DNA from: Isoptericola sp044389085
GTDB lineage: Bacteria > Actinomycetota > Actinomycetes > Actinomycetales > Cellulomonadaceae
NCBI RefSeq assembly: GCF_044389085.1
Contig: NZ_JBIRXP010000003.1
Location: forward strand, 186,001-250,000
DNA: 64,000 nt
Reading direction: 5' to 3'
The notes beneath the pieces are model-generated. The model had not been told where the DNA came from. It saw only the letters and a list, made by a program, of their open reading frames with translations, and ran no database searches. Positions 1 through 8,339 of this stretch are shown piece by piece. How positions within the stretch are numbered: the first letter of the stretch is position 1; each line of letters opens with the position of its first letter. The translations under genes and the position numbers were made by a program.

Positions 1-147
1 GGCACCAAGCCGTACCGGGCGCACTTCCGCGACCCGTCGTTCAACAACCTCCAGGCCGTGTCGGTGATGTGCGAGGGCGGCCAGGTGGCCGACGTCGTCG
101 TCGCCGTCGCGTCCCTGGACCCCGTGCTGGGAGGGGTCGACCGATGA
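1..147 (+). CDS. nuoD: NADH-quinone oxidoreductase subunit D, 3' end (partial)
   Basis: Only the last 48 codons are present; the start lies left of the window. The residues read GTKPYRAHFRDPSFNNLQA and end in ASLDPVLGGVDR, the hallmark C-terminus of the 49-kDa NuoD subunit, which lines the quinone-binding cavity of complex I with NuoB. The stop TGA overlaps the nuoE start in an ATGA arrangement, so the two genes are translationally coupled in the same operon. Recognition is firm although only a fragment is visible. Confidence 0.9.
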   Translation, partial: GTKPYRAHFRDPSFNNLQAVSVMCEGGQVADVVVAVASLDPVLGGVDR

Positions 148-1040
148 CGGCAGAACCCACGAGCGCCCGCTCGGCCACGCGGTACGACGCCGACACGCTC
201 GCGTCGCTGGCCGCGGACGCCGCGGCCATCAAGGCGCGCTACCCGGACCCGCGCTCCGGCCTGCTGCCGATGCTGCACCTGGTGCAGTCGGTGGACGGCT
301 ACGTGAGCCGCGACGGCATCATGTTCTGCGCCGAGCAGCTCGGGATGACGCCCGCCGAGGTGAGCGCCGTCGCCACCTTCTACACCCAGTACAAGCGGCA
401 CCCCAACGGCACCTACACCGTGGGCGTGTGCACCAACACGCTGTGCGCCGTCATGGGCGGGGACGCGATCTTCGACGAGCTGAGCGAGCACCTCGGCGTC
501 GGGCACGACGAGACCACCGAGGACGGCGCGATCACGCTCGAGCGCGTCGAGTGCAACGCGGCCTGCGACTACGCGCCGGTCGTGATGGTCAACTGGGAGT
601 TCTTCGACAACCAGACGCCGGAGTCGGCCACCGACCTCGCGGACCGCCTGCGGGCGGGCGAGCAGGTGGCCCCCACGCGCGGCGCGTCGTCGGTGTGCGG
701 CTTCAAGCAGATGAGCCGCGTGCTCGCAGGGTTCACCGACGGGCGCGCCGACGAGGGCGTGGGCGCGGGGGAGCCGACGCTCGCGGGCCTGCGGCTGGCG
801 CGCGCCGCGGCCGCCGTCGACGGCGGGTCGGCCGGCGGCGACGGGTCGGCCGGCGACGCCCGGGAGACGGAGCAGGCCACCCCGAGGGGCGGGACGACGG
901 GCGACGTGCCGCCCGAGACCGGGACGGCGCAGTCCAGCGCCGAGCGCCCGCCCGCCGCACCGGGGGACACCAACCCCGGACGCTCGCCGTCGGGCGGCGA
1001 CGCGAACCCCGAGCCGGAGAAGGGCGGCAGCGATGACTGA
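144..1040 (+). CDS. nuoE: NADH-quinone oxidoreductase subunit E
   Basis: NuoE is the 24-kDa thioredoxin-fold subunit of the NADH dehydrogenase arm and holds the [2Fe-2S] cluster N1a. The four ligands are visible as CTNTLC and CNAAC (C-x4-C and C-x3-C). The conserved core covers roughly residues 1-185. The remaining 110 residues are a low-complexity Gly/Ala/Pro/Glu tail with no recognisable domain, making the 298-aa protein longer than the usual 160-250 aa. The start at 144 is chosen because the ATG overlaps the nuoD stop; an upstream in-frame start would run into nuoD. The 3' end overlaps nuoF by 8 nt. Confidence 0.93.
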   Translation: MTAEPTSARSATRYDADTLASLAADAAAIKARYPDPRSGLLPMLHLVQSVDGYVSRDGIMFCAEQLGMTPAEVSAVATFYTQYKRHPNGTYTVGVCTNTLCAVMGGDAIFDELSEHLGVGHDETTEDGAITLERVECNAACDYAPVVMVNWEFFDNQTPESATDLADRLRAGEQVAPTRGASSVCGFKQMSRVLAGFTDGRADEGVGAGEPTLAGLRLARAAAAVDGGSAGGDGSAGDARETEQATPRGGTTGDVPPETGTAQSSAERPPAAPGDTNPGRSPSGGDANPEPEKGGSDD

Positions 1041-2367
1041 CCTCATGCCGGTGCTCACGGACACGTGGGACGCCGACCGGTCGTGGAAGCTTGCGGCGTA
1101 CGAGGCGGCCGGCGGGTACGCCGGGCTGCGCAAGGCCCTGACCATGGAGCCTGCCGACCTCGTGCAGGCGGTCAAGGACTCCGGGCTGCGCGGCCGCGGC
1201 GGCGCGGGCTTCCCGACGGGCATGAAGTGGGGCTTCCTGCCCCCGCCCGACGGCGGCCCGCGCTACCTCGTCGTCAACGCCGACGAGTCCGAGCCGGGGA
1301 CCTGCAAGGACATCCCGCTGATGCTGGCCAGCCCGCAGCACCTGGTGGAGGGCATCGCGATCACCAGCTACGCGATCGGCTGCCACCACGCCTTCGTGTA
1401 CGTGCGCGGCGAGGTGCTGCACGTCTACCGCCGGCTCATGGCCGCGGTGCAGGAGGCCTACGACGCCGGGTTCCTCGGCAAGGACGTGCTCGGCTCCGGC
1501 TTCGACCTGGACGTCACGGTGCACGCCGGGGCGGGCGCCTACATCTGCGGCGAGGAGACGGCTCTGCTCGACTCCCTGGAGGGCAAGCGCGGCCAGCCGC
1601 GGCTCAAGCCGCCGTTCCCCGCGGTCGCCGGCCTGTACGCGCGGCCCACCGTCGTGAACAACGTGGAGTCCATCGCGTCCGTGCCGGGCATCGTCGCCCG
1701 CGGCGCCGACTGGTTCGCGGGCATGGGCACCGAGAAGTCGCAGGGGCACGGCCTGTTCTCCCTGTCCGGGCACGTGACCCGGCCGGGGCAGTACGAGGCC
1801 CCGCTGGGCATCACGCTGCGCGAGCTGCTCGACCTCGCCGGGGGGATGCGCGCCGGGCACGAGCTGAAGTTCTGGACCCCGGGCGGGTCGTCGACGCCGC
1901 TGTTCACGGCCGACCACCTCGACACCCCGCTCGACTACGAGTCGGTCGGGGCGGCCGGGTCGATGCTCGGCACCCGCGCCCTGCAGCTCTTCGACGAGAC
2001 GACGTGCGTCGTGCGGGCAGTGAGCCGGTGGACCGACTTCTACGCGCACGAGTCCTGCGGCAAGTGCACGCCGTGCCGCGAGGGCACCTACTGGCTCAAG
2101 CAGGTGCTGCACCGCATCGAGTCGGGCCAGGGCCAGGAGCGCGACGTCGACCTGCTGCTCGACCTGTGCGACAACATCCTCGGCCGCGCGTTCTGCGCCC
2201 TCGGCGACGGCGCGACGTCGCCCGTCACGTCGAGCATCCAGCTCTTCCGCGACGAGTACCAGGCGCACATCGACGGCCACGGGTGCCCGTTCGACCCGAG
2301 GGCCAGCGCCCTGTTCCCGTACACCCCCAAGCAGGCACCGGCGCTCGCCGGGGCGGGAGGTCACTGA
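1033..2367 (+). CDS. nuoF: NADH-quinone oxidoreductase subunit F
   Basis: NuoF (444 aa) binds NADH and FMN and passes electrons to cluster N3. The glycine-rich flavin/NADH loop RGRGGAGFPTGMKW lies near residue 53, and the second conserved segment GAYICGEETALLDSLEG follows around residue 170. The N3 [4Fe-4S] ligands appear as SCGKCTPC near residue 340, with the fourth Cys in FCALGDGA about 45 residues later. Length is typical. It overlaps nuoE by 8 nt and shares one base with the nuoG start, consistent with tight translational coupling. No key residue appears to be missing. Confidence 0.96.
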   Translation: MTDLMPVLTDTWDADRSWKLAAYEAAGGYAGLRKALTMEPADLVQAVKDSGLRGRGGAGFPTGMKWGFLPPPDGGPRYLVVNADESEPGTCKDIPLMLASPQHLVEGIAITSYAIGCHHAFVYVRGEVLHVYRRLMAAVQEAYDAGFLGKDVLGSGFDLDVTVHAGAGAYICGEETALLDSLEGKRGQPRLKPPFPAVAGLYARPTVVNNVESIASVPGIVARGADWFAGMGTEKSQGHGLFSLSGHVTRPGQYEAPLGITLRELLDLAGGMRAGHELKFWTPGGSSTPLFTADHLDTPLDYESVGAAGSMLGTRALQLFDETTCVVRAVSRWTDFYAHESCGKCTPCREGTYWLKQVLHRIESGQGQERDVDLLLDLCDNILGRAFCALGDGATSPVTSSIQLFRDEYQAHIDGHGCPFDPRASALFPYTPKQAPALAGAGGH

Positions 2368-5024
2368 TGACGGCGACCACGGACAAGTCCACCGCGGCCG
2401 CGCCCCCGGTGGAGACGGTGACGCTCACCATCGACGAGGTCGAGGTGACCGTGCCGAAGGGCACGCTGATCATCCGCGCGGCGGAGCAGGTGGGCATCCA
2501 GATCCCGCGGTTCTGCGACCACCCGCTGCTCGAGCCCGCGGGCGCGTGCCGCCAGTGCCTGGTCGAGGTCGCGATGCCCGACCGCGAGGGCAACGTGCGG
2601 CCCATGCCGAAGCCGCAGGCCTCGTGCACCATGACGGTCACTCCCGGCATGGTCGTCAAGACGCAGCGCACCTCGCCGGTCGCGGACAAGGCACAGCACG
2701 GGGTCATGGAGCTGCTGCTCATGAACCACCCGCTGGACTGCCCGGTGTGCGACAAGGGCGGCGAGTGCCCCCTGCAGAACCAGGCGATGTCCAACGGGCG
2801 CGCCGAGACCCGGTTCGAGGACGTCAAGCGCACCTTCCCCAAGCCGATCGCCGTGTCCACCGAGATCCTGCTGGACCGCGAGCGCTGCGTGCTGTGCCAG
2901 CGCTGCACCCGGTTCAGCGACGAGATCGCGGGCGACGCGTTCATCGCGCTGCAGGAGCGCGGCGCGCACCAGCAGATCGGCCGGTTCGACGAGACGGTGC
3001 TGGACTTCACGCCCCCGCCCGGCGAGCCCGCCGAGGAGACGTTCGGGTCGGCCGCCGCCACGGCGGGCGGGCAGCCGTTCGCGTCGTACTTCTCCGGCAA
3101 CACCGTGCAGATCTGCCCGGTGGGCGCGCTCACCGGCGCGGCGTACCGGTTCCGGTCCCGGCCCTTCGACCTCGTGTCGACCCCGGGGATCTCCGAGCAC
3201 GACTCGTGCGGCTCCGCGATCCGCGTCGACCACCGGCGCGGCGTGGTGCTGCGCCGGCTGTCGGGGGAGGACCCGGCGGTCAACGAGGAGTGGATCACCG
3301 ACAAGGACCGCTTCGCGTTCACGTGGCAGGCGACTCCCGACCGGCTCACGACCCCGCTGGTGCGGGACCGGGTGGTCGACTCCCGCGGCGTCGTGGTGTC
3401 CCGCGGCGAGCTGCGGTCCGCGTCGTGGGTGGAGGCGTTCGAGCTCGCGGCCGAGGGCCTGGCCGCCGCCCGCGCGGCGGGCGGCGTCGGGGTGCTCCCC
3501 GGCGGACGGCTGACCGTCGAGGACGCCTTCGCCTGGTCGCGCTTCGCGCGCACGGTGCTCGGCACGGACGACGTCGACCAGCGGGCCCGCGTGGGCTCGG
3601 CGGAGGAGACGGCGTTCCTGGGCCACGCGGTGGCGGGCACCGGCGTCGGCGTGACGTTCGGCGACATCGAGGCGGCCCCGGCCGTGCTGCTGGCGGGTCT
3701 CGAGGCCGAGGAGGAGGCCGGGGTCACCTTCCTGCGGCTGCGCAAGGGGGTGCGCAAGCACGGCACCAAGGTCTGGTCCGTCGCCCCCTTCGCGAGCCGC
3801 GGACTGGCCCGGCTCGACGGCGAGCTGCTGCCCGCTGCCCCCGGTACCGAGGCCGAGTGGCTGGGCATCCTCGCCACCCGGGCGGCCGGTGGCCTCGTGC
3901 CCGCCGACGCCGACGGTGCCACCCTCGGCGCGGTGGCGGAGGGCCTCGCGGCCCCGGGCGCGCTCGTCCTCGTGGGCGAGCGGCTCGCGTCCGCGCCCGG
4001 CGCCTACGGCGCGGTCCTGCGGCTCGCGGAGGCCACGGGCGCGCGCGTCGCGTGGATCCCGCGCCGCGCGGGGGAGCGCGGCGGCGTCGAGGCGGGCCTG
4101 CTGCCCGGGCTGCTGCCGGGCGGGCGCCCGCTGACCGACCCGACGGCCCGCGCCGAGGTCGCGGCCGCGTGGGGTGTCGACGCGGACGCGCTGCCGGCCG
4201 CCCCGGGGCGTGACGTCGCCGAGATCCTTGACGCGCTCTCCGTCGGCCAGCTCGCGGGGGCGCTCGTCGGCGGCGTCGAGCTCGCCGACCTGCCCGACCC
4301 GGCGCACGCCCGGCGGGCGCTCGGTGCCGCGGGCTTCGTGGTCTCGCTCGAGGTCCGGCGCTCGGAGGTCACCGACCTGGCCGACGTCGTGCTGCCGGTC
4401 GCCCCGCCCGTGGAGCGGGCCGGGTCGTACTGGAACTGGGAGGGTCGCGTCCGCGCGTTCGGCCAGGCGCTGGAGTCGTCGGCGCTGCCCGACCACCGCG
4501 TGCTCGACGCGCTGGCCGCCCAGGCGGGCGTCGCGCTCGGCGCGGCCACCCCGCTCGACGCGCACCGCGCGATCGCGGCGCTGCCCGCGTGGGGCGGCGA
4601 CCGCGTGCCGGCCCCGCAGGCCGAGCCCGTCGAGCCGCCCGAGGTGCCGGCCGGCTCCGCCGTCCTGGCGAGCTGGCACCTGCTCCTCGACGACGGGGCC
4701 CTGCAGGACGGCGAGCAGTTCCTCGCCGGCACGGCCAAGCGACCCGTCGCGCGGATGTCCGCGGCCACGGCGGCCGCGGTCGACGTCTACGACGGCGACC
4801 GGGTGACCGTGTCCACCGACCGAGGGTCGGTGACGGTGCCCGTCGCCATCACGGAGATGGTCGACCACGTGGTGTGGCTGCCGCTCGCGTCGCGCGGCTG
4901 CCGCGTGCACGACTCGCTCGGCGCCGCGCCGGGCGACCTGGTCCGCGTCGGTCCGCCCGAGGCGGTCTCCGCGGGCGGGGTCCCGGGCTCGACCGACCAG
5001 AAGGCACAGGGAGGGGCCGCATGA
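2367..5024 (+). CDS. nuoG: NADH-quinone oxidoreductase subunit G, lacking N7 cluster ligands
   Basis: NuoG (885 aa) is the large iron-sulfur subunit of the peripheral arm. The N-terminal [2Fe-2S] ligands (CDHPLLEPAGACRQC, then a further Cys) start near residue 50. The N5 motif HPLDCPVCDKGGEC lies near 122. The N4 motif CVLCQRC lies near 175, with its last Cys in ICPVGALTG near 249. The C-terminal two thirds is the molybdopterin-oxidoreductase-like fold. Where many NuoG proteins bind the off-path cluster N7 through C-x2-C-x3-C-x27-C, this protein reads S-x2-D-x3-S and then Thr (ISEHDSCGS ... WITDKDRF), so N7 is predicted absent. The ATG overlaps the nuoF stop, and the stop overlaps the nuoH ATG. 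Confidence 0.95.
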   Translation: MTATTDKSTAAAPPVETVTLTIDEVEVTVPKGTLIIRAAEQVGIQIPRFCDHPLLEPAGACRQCLVEVAMPDREGNVRPMPKPQASCTMTVTPGMVVKTQRTSPVADKAQHGVMELLLMNHPLDCPVCDKGGECPLQNQAMSNGRAETRFEDVKRTFPKPIAVSTEILLDRERCVLCQRCTRFSDEIAGDAFIALQERGAHQQIGRFDETVLDFTPPPGEPAEETFGSAAATAGGQPFASYFSGNTVQICPVGALTGAAYRFRSRPFDLVSTPGISEHDSCGSAIRVDHRRGVVLRRLSGEDPAVNEEWITDKDRFAFTWQATPDRLTTPLVRDRVVDSRGVVVSRGELRSASWVEAFELAAEGLAAARAAGGVGVLPGGRLTVEDAFAWSRFARTVLGTDDVDQRARVGSAEETAFLGHAVAGTGVGVTFGDIEAAPAVLLAGLEAEEEAGVTFLRLRKGVRKHGTKVWSVAPFASRGLARLDGELLPAAPGTEAEWLGILATRAAGGLVPADADGATLGAVAEGLAAPGALVLVGERLASAPGAYGAVLRLAEATGARVAWIPRRAGERGGVEAGLLPGLLPGGRPLTDPTARAEVAAAWGVDADALPAAPGRDVAEILDALSVGQLAGALVGGVELADLPDPAHARRALGAAGFVVSLEVRRSEVTDLADVVLPVAPPVERAGSYWNWEGRVRAFGQALESSALPDHRVLDALAAQAGVALGAATPLDAHRAIAALPAWGGDRVPAPQAEPVEPPEVPAGSAVLASWHLLLDDGALQDGEQFLAGTAKRPVARMSAATAAAVDVYDGDRVTVSTDRGSVTVPVAITEMVDHVVWLPLASRGCRVHDSLGAAPGDLVRVGPPEAVSAGGVPGSTDQKAQGGAA

Positions 5025-6358
5025 TCTCCGGCGTCGCGTCCGACTTCAGCAACGACTGGCTGTGGGTGTCGCTGATCAAGGCGGTGCTCATCGTCGTCTT
5101 CCTGCTGACCAGCGTGCTCTTCGCGATCTGGTTCGAGCGCAAGGTCGTGGCGCGCATGCAGGTGCGCCCCGGCCCCAACTGGCACGGCCCGTTCGGCCTG
5201 CTGCAGTCGCTCGCGGACGCGATGAAGCTGCTGCTCAAGGAGGACGTGAACGTCACCCGGGCGGACCGGGTCGTGTACCTGCTGGCGCCGATGATCTCCG
5301 TGTTCTGCGCGCTGCTGGTGTTCGCGGTCATCCCGTTCGGCCCCGAGGTGACGATCCCGTTCACCGACTACACGACGCCCGCGCAGCTCACCGACTTCCC
5401 GGTGGCCGTCCTGTACGTGCTGGCCTGCGCGTCGATGGGCGTCTACGGCATCGTGCTGGGCGGCTGGTCGTCGGGGTCCACCTACCCGTTGCTCGGGTCG
5501 GTGCGGTCCACGGCCCAGGTGATCTCGTACGAGCTCGCCATGGGGCTGTCCCTGGTCAGCGTGTTCATCATGGCCGGGTCGATGTCGACGTCGCAGATCG
5601 TGGCCTCGCAGACCAGCATCTGGTGGTTCCTGCCGCTGCTGCCCGCGTTCGTCGTCTACGTCATCTCGATGATCGGCGAGACCAACCGGCTCCCGTTCGA
5701 CCTGCCGGAGGCCGAGGGCGAGCTCGTCTCCGGCTACATGACCGAGTACAGCTCGATGAAGTTCGCCTGGTTCTTCCTGGCGGAGTACATCAACATGCTC
5801 AACGTCTCCGCGGTCGCCACCACGCTGTTCCTCGGCGGGTGGCGGGCGCCGTGGCCGCTGTCGGCGATCAACGACGGGATGTTCAACACCGGCTGGTGGC
5901 CGGTGCTGTGGTTCCTCGCCAAGCTCTGGCTCGTCATGTTCGTGTTCGTCTGGGTGCGCGGCACGCTGCTACGGCTGCGCTACGACCAGTTCATGTCGTT
6001 CGGCTGGAAGGTGCTCATCCCGGTCGCGCTGGTCTGGGTCGTGGTGCTGAGCGTGTTCCAGTACCTCGGCCTGGCGGGCGTGACCCGCACCCAGCTCATC
6101 ACCGGCGTCGTCGTCGCGGCCGTCGTGGTCGTCGCCGCCCTGTGGCTGTGGCCCGACCGGAAGGCGAGGGCCGACGACGGCGCCGCACCACCGGGTGCGC
6201 GGCGCCCGACAGATCCCTCAGGGGACTTCGACGCCTTCGCCGACGGGTTCCCCGTGCCGCCGCTGCCCGGGCAGGCCCTCCCGCCGTCACCCCGCGCGCG
6301 CCGGCACGTGATGCAGGCCGCCGACCCCGCCGTCGACCGATCCGAGGAGACGCGATGA
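5021..6358 (+). CDS. nuoH: NADH-quinone oxidoreductase subunit H
   Basis: NuoH (445 aa) is the membrane subunit joining the peripheral arm to the proton-pumping arm and completing the quinone chamber. The classic motifs IWFERKVVARMQVRPGPN near residue 33 and ETNRLPFDLPEAEGELVSGY near residue 222 are intact. About eight membrane helices are evident. The last 60-70 residues are a charged, Pro-rich cytoplasmic tail, a common actinobacterial extension. Start and stop overlap nuoG and nuoI by 4 nt each. Confidence 0.96.
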   Translation: MISGVASDFSNDWLWVSLIKAVLIVVFLLTSVLFAIWFERKVVARMQVRPGPNWHGPFGLLQSLADAMKLLLKEDVNVTRADRVVYLLAPMISVFCALLVFAVIPFGPEVTIPFTDYTTPAQLTDFPVAVLYVLACASMGVYGIVLGGWSSGSTYPLLGSVRSTAQVISYELAMGLSLVSVFIMAGSMSTSQIVASQTSIWWFLPLLPAFVVYVISMIGETNRLPFDLPEAEGELVSGYMTEYSSMKFAWFFLAEYINMLNVSAVATTLFLGGWRAPWPLSAINDGMFNTGWWPVLWFLAKLWLVMFVFVWVRGTLLRLRYDQFMSFGWKVLIPVALVWVVVLSVFQYLGLAGVTRTQLITGVVVAAVVVVAALWLWPDRKARADDGAAPPGARRPTDPSGDFDAFADGFPVPPLPGQALPPSPRARRHVMQAADPAVDRSEETR

Positions 6359-7134
6359 CCGACAAGCCGTACGAGCCCCTGCGCCCGTCCAAGGGGCCGC
6401 TCGGGGAGCTGTTCGCCCCGGTGGCCGGGTTCGGCGTGACGTTCTCGTCGATGTTCCGGCCCACGGTGACCGAGCAGTACCCGCGGAAGAAGACGGCGCC
6501 GCAGCGCCGCTACCACGGCCGCCACCAGCTCAACCGCTACGCGGACGGGCTGGAGAAGTGCATCGGCTGCGAGCTGTGCGCGTGGGCGTGCCCCGCGGAC
6601 GCGATCTACGTGGAGGGCGCGGACAACGCGGAGCTGCCCGACGGCGGGCACATGTCACCCGGCGAGCGGTACGGCCGCGTGTACCAGATCAACTACCTGC
6701 GCTGCATCTTCTGCGGGCTGTGCATCGAGGCGTGCCCCACCCGGGCGCTCACGATGACGAACGACTACGAGCTCGCGGGACCCGACCGCGCGGGCATGAT
6801 CTACGAGAAGCAGGACCTGCTCGCCCCGCTCGCGGAGGGGATGCTCGCCGCGCCGCACCCGATGGTCGAGGGCACCACGGACACCGAGTACTACCGCGGC
6901 GAGGTCACCGCGCCGACGGCGGAGCAGGCGGGCTGGGTGCGCGAGCACCGTCCGGACGACCCGACGCTGGACGCCGCGGAGCGCGTGGTGCACGGCGACG
7001 CGCCGCCCCCGACGCCGCGGCGGCACCGGCTGCGCGGCAGCGCCACCAAGGCCGCCGTCGCCACCCGGCAGGCGGCCGAGGGCGGCCACGTCGCCACGCT
7101 GCCGACCCCCGACCTCACGGAGGGCGGGCGGTGA
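6355..7134 (+). CDS. nuoI: NADH-quinone oxidoreductase subunit I
   Basis: NuoI (259 aa) is the ferredoxin-like subunit carrying clusters N6a and N6b, the last relays before N2. Two complete 4Fe-4S motifs are visible: CIGCELCAWACP near residue 69 and CIFCGLCIEACP near residue 117. The C-terminal 90 residues are an Arg/Ala/Thr-rich extension without known domain, making the protein longer than the roughly 180-aa proteobacterial form. ATG at 6355 overlaps the nuoH stop; the stop overlaps the GTG of nuoJ. Confidence 0.96.
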   Translation: MTDKPYEPLRPSKGPLGELFAPVAGFGVTFSSMFRPTVTEQYPRKKTAPQRRYHGRHQLNRYADGLEKCIGCELCAWACPADAIYVEGADNAELPDGGHMSPGERYGRVYQINYLRCIFCGLCIEACPTRALTMTNDYELAGPDRAGMIYEKQDLLAPLAEGMLAAPHPMVEGTTDTEYYRGEVTAPTAEQAGWVREHRPDDPTLDAAERVVHGDAPPPTPRRHRLRGSATKAAVATRQAAEGGHVATLPTPDLTEGGR

Positions 7135-8030
7135 CCGCGTCCGGCGCGGAGGCCGCGCTGTTCTGGGTGCTCGCGCCGCTCATGGTGCTCGCCGCCCTCG
7201 GGCTGCTGTTCGCCCGCAAGGCGGTGCACGCCGCGGTGTGCGTGATGTTCGTGATGGTCGGGCTGGCCATCTTCTACGTCGCGCAGGAGGCGCCGTTCCT
7301 CGGCGTCGTCCAGGTGGTCGTCTACACGGGCGCCGTGATGATGCTCTTCCTGTTCGTGCTGATGCTGGTGGGCGTCGACTCCGCCGACTCGCTCACCGAG
7401 ACCATCAAGGGCCAGCGCTGGCTCGGCGTGCTGCTCGGCCTGGGCCTGGTCGTGGTGCTGCTCGGCGTCATCGCACAGGCCACGTTCCCGCCCGCCGTCG
7501 GGCTGGCGGCGACCGAGGAGCTCACCAACCCCGTCGCGCTGGCCCGCGTGCTGCTGGGCGACTACGTCCTCGCGATGGAGGTGGTCGGCGTCCTGCTCGT
7601 CACCGCCGCGCTGGCCGGCCTGGTGCTCACCCACCGCCGCCGGCTCAGCGTGCGGCCCACGCAGCGGGTCCTCGCGGCGGCGCGCGTGGCCGCCCTGCCG
7701 CAGGGGCGCACGCTCACCCCGCTCCCCGCACCCGGCGTCTACGCGCAGAACAACGCGATGGACACGCCGGCGCTCGGCCCCGACGGCGAGCCGCTGCCGC
7801 ACTCCGTGCCGCGCGTGCTGCGCATCCGCGGGCAGGAGCGGTCGGCCACGGCGGTCCTCGCCGAGGAGGAGACGCTCGTCCCGCGCGACGACCTGCGCCT
7901 CCTCGGGGTCGGCCCCGCGGCGGACACCACGGTCGAGCAGGCGGGCGACCCCGTCGCGACGGGCGCGTCAGCGGCGCGCGACGAGGTCCGCGACGAGGCT
8001 CGTGACGACGAGGACGGGGAGGTGCGCTGA
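7131..8030 (+). CDS. nuoJ: NADH-quinone oxidoreductase subunit J
   Basis: NuoJ (299 aa, GTG start) is a five-helix membrane subunit at the junction of the proton-translocating arm. The conserved segment with FLGVVQVVVYTGAVMMLFLF, which carries the pi-bulge helix, is present around residues 52-77. After the last helix, near residue 170, there is a soluble tail of about 130 residues ending in an Asp/Glu/Arg-rich stretch; most NuoJ proteins are much shorter. The GTG is preferred because it overlaps the nuoI stop and is followed at once by helix 1. Confidence 0.94.
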   Translation: MTASGAEAALFWVLAPLMVLAALGLLFARKAVHAAVCVMFVMVGLAIFYVAQEAPFLGVVQVVVYTGAVMMLFLFVLMLVGVDSADSLTETIKGQRWLGVLLGLGLVVVLLGVIAQATFPPAVGLAATEELTNPVALARVLLGDYVLAMEVVGVLLVTAALAGLVLTHRRRLSVRPTQRVLAAARVAALPQGRTLTPLPAPGVYAQNNAMDTPALGPDGEPLPHSVPRVLRIRGQERSATAVLAEEETLVPRDDLRLLGVGPAADTTVEQAGDPVATGASAARDEVRDEARDDEDGEVR

Positions 8031-8329
8031 TGGAGATCACCAACTACCTGGGGCTGGCCGCGATCCTCTTCGCGATCGGGGCGGCCACGGTGCTGCTGCG
8101 GCGCAACGCGATCGTGGTGTTCATGGGCGTGGAGCTCATGCTCAACGCCACGAACCTCGCGTTCGTGACGTTCGCGCGCATCCACGGCGACGTGACGGGC
8201 CAGGTGCTCGCGTTCTTCGTCATGGTGGTCGCCGCGGCCGAGGTCGTGGTGGGGCTCGCGATCATCGTCACGATCTTCCGTTCCCGTAGGTCGGCCTCGG
8301 TCGACGACGTCAACCTGCTGCACAGCTGA
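8030..8329 (+). CDS. nuoK: NADH-quinone oxidoreductase subunit K
   Basis: NuoK (99 aa) is the small three-helix, MrpC-like antiporter subunit of complex I. The two conserved membrane glutamates needed for proton transfer are visible, in GVELMLNATNLAF and in VVAAAEVVVGLAI. Length is exactly typical. It overlaps nuoJ by a single base, and an 8-nt gap plus a purine-rich site separate it from nuoL. Confidence 0.96.
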   Translation: MEITNYLGLAAILFAIGAATVLLRRNAIVVFMGVELMLNATNLAFVTFARIHGDVTGQVLAFFVMVVAAAEVVVGLAIIVTIFRSRRSASVDDVNLLHS

Positions 8330-8339
8330 GAGGCGACCT

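Noticed and set aside
733..2364. Long open minus-strand frames opposite nuoE-nuoF and throughout the nuo and 22-kb operons
   Set aside because: Arg/Ala/Pro-rich antisense frames typical of very GC-rich DNA; no domain motifs, and they oppose genes with clear signatures.
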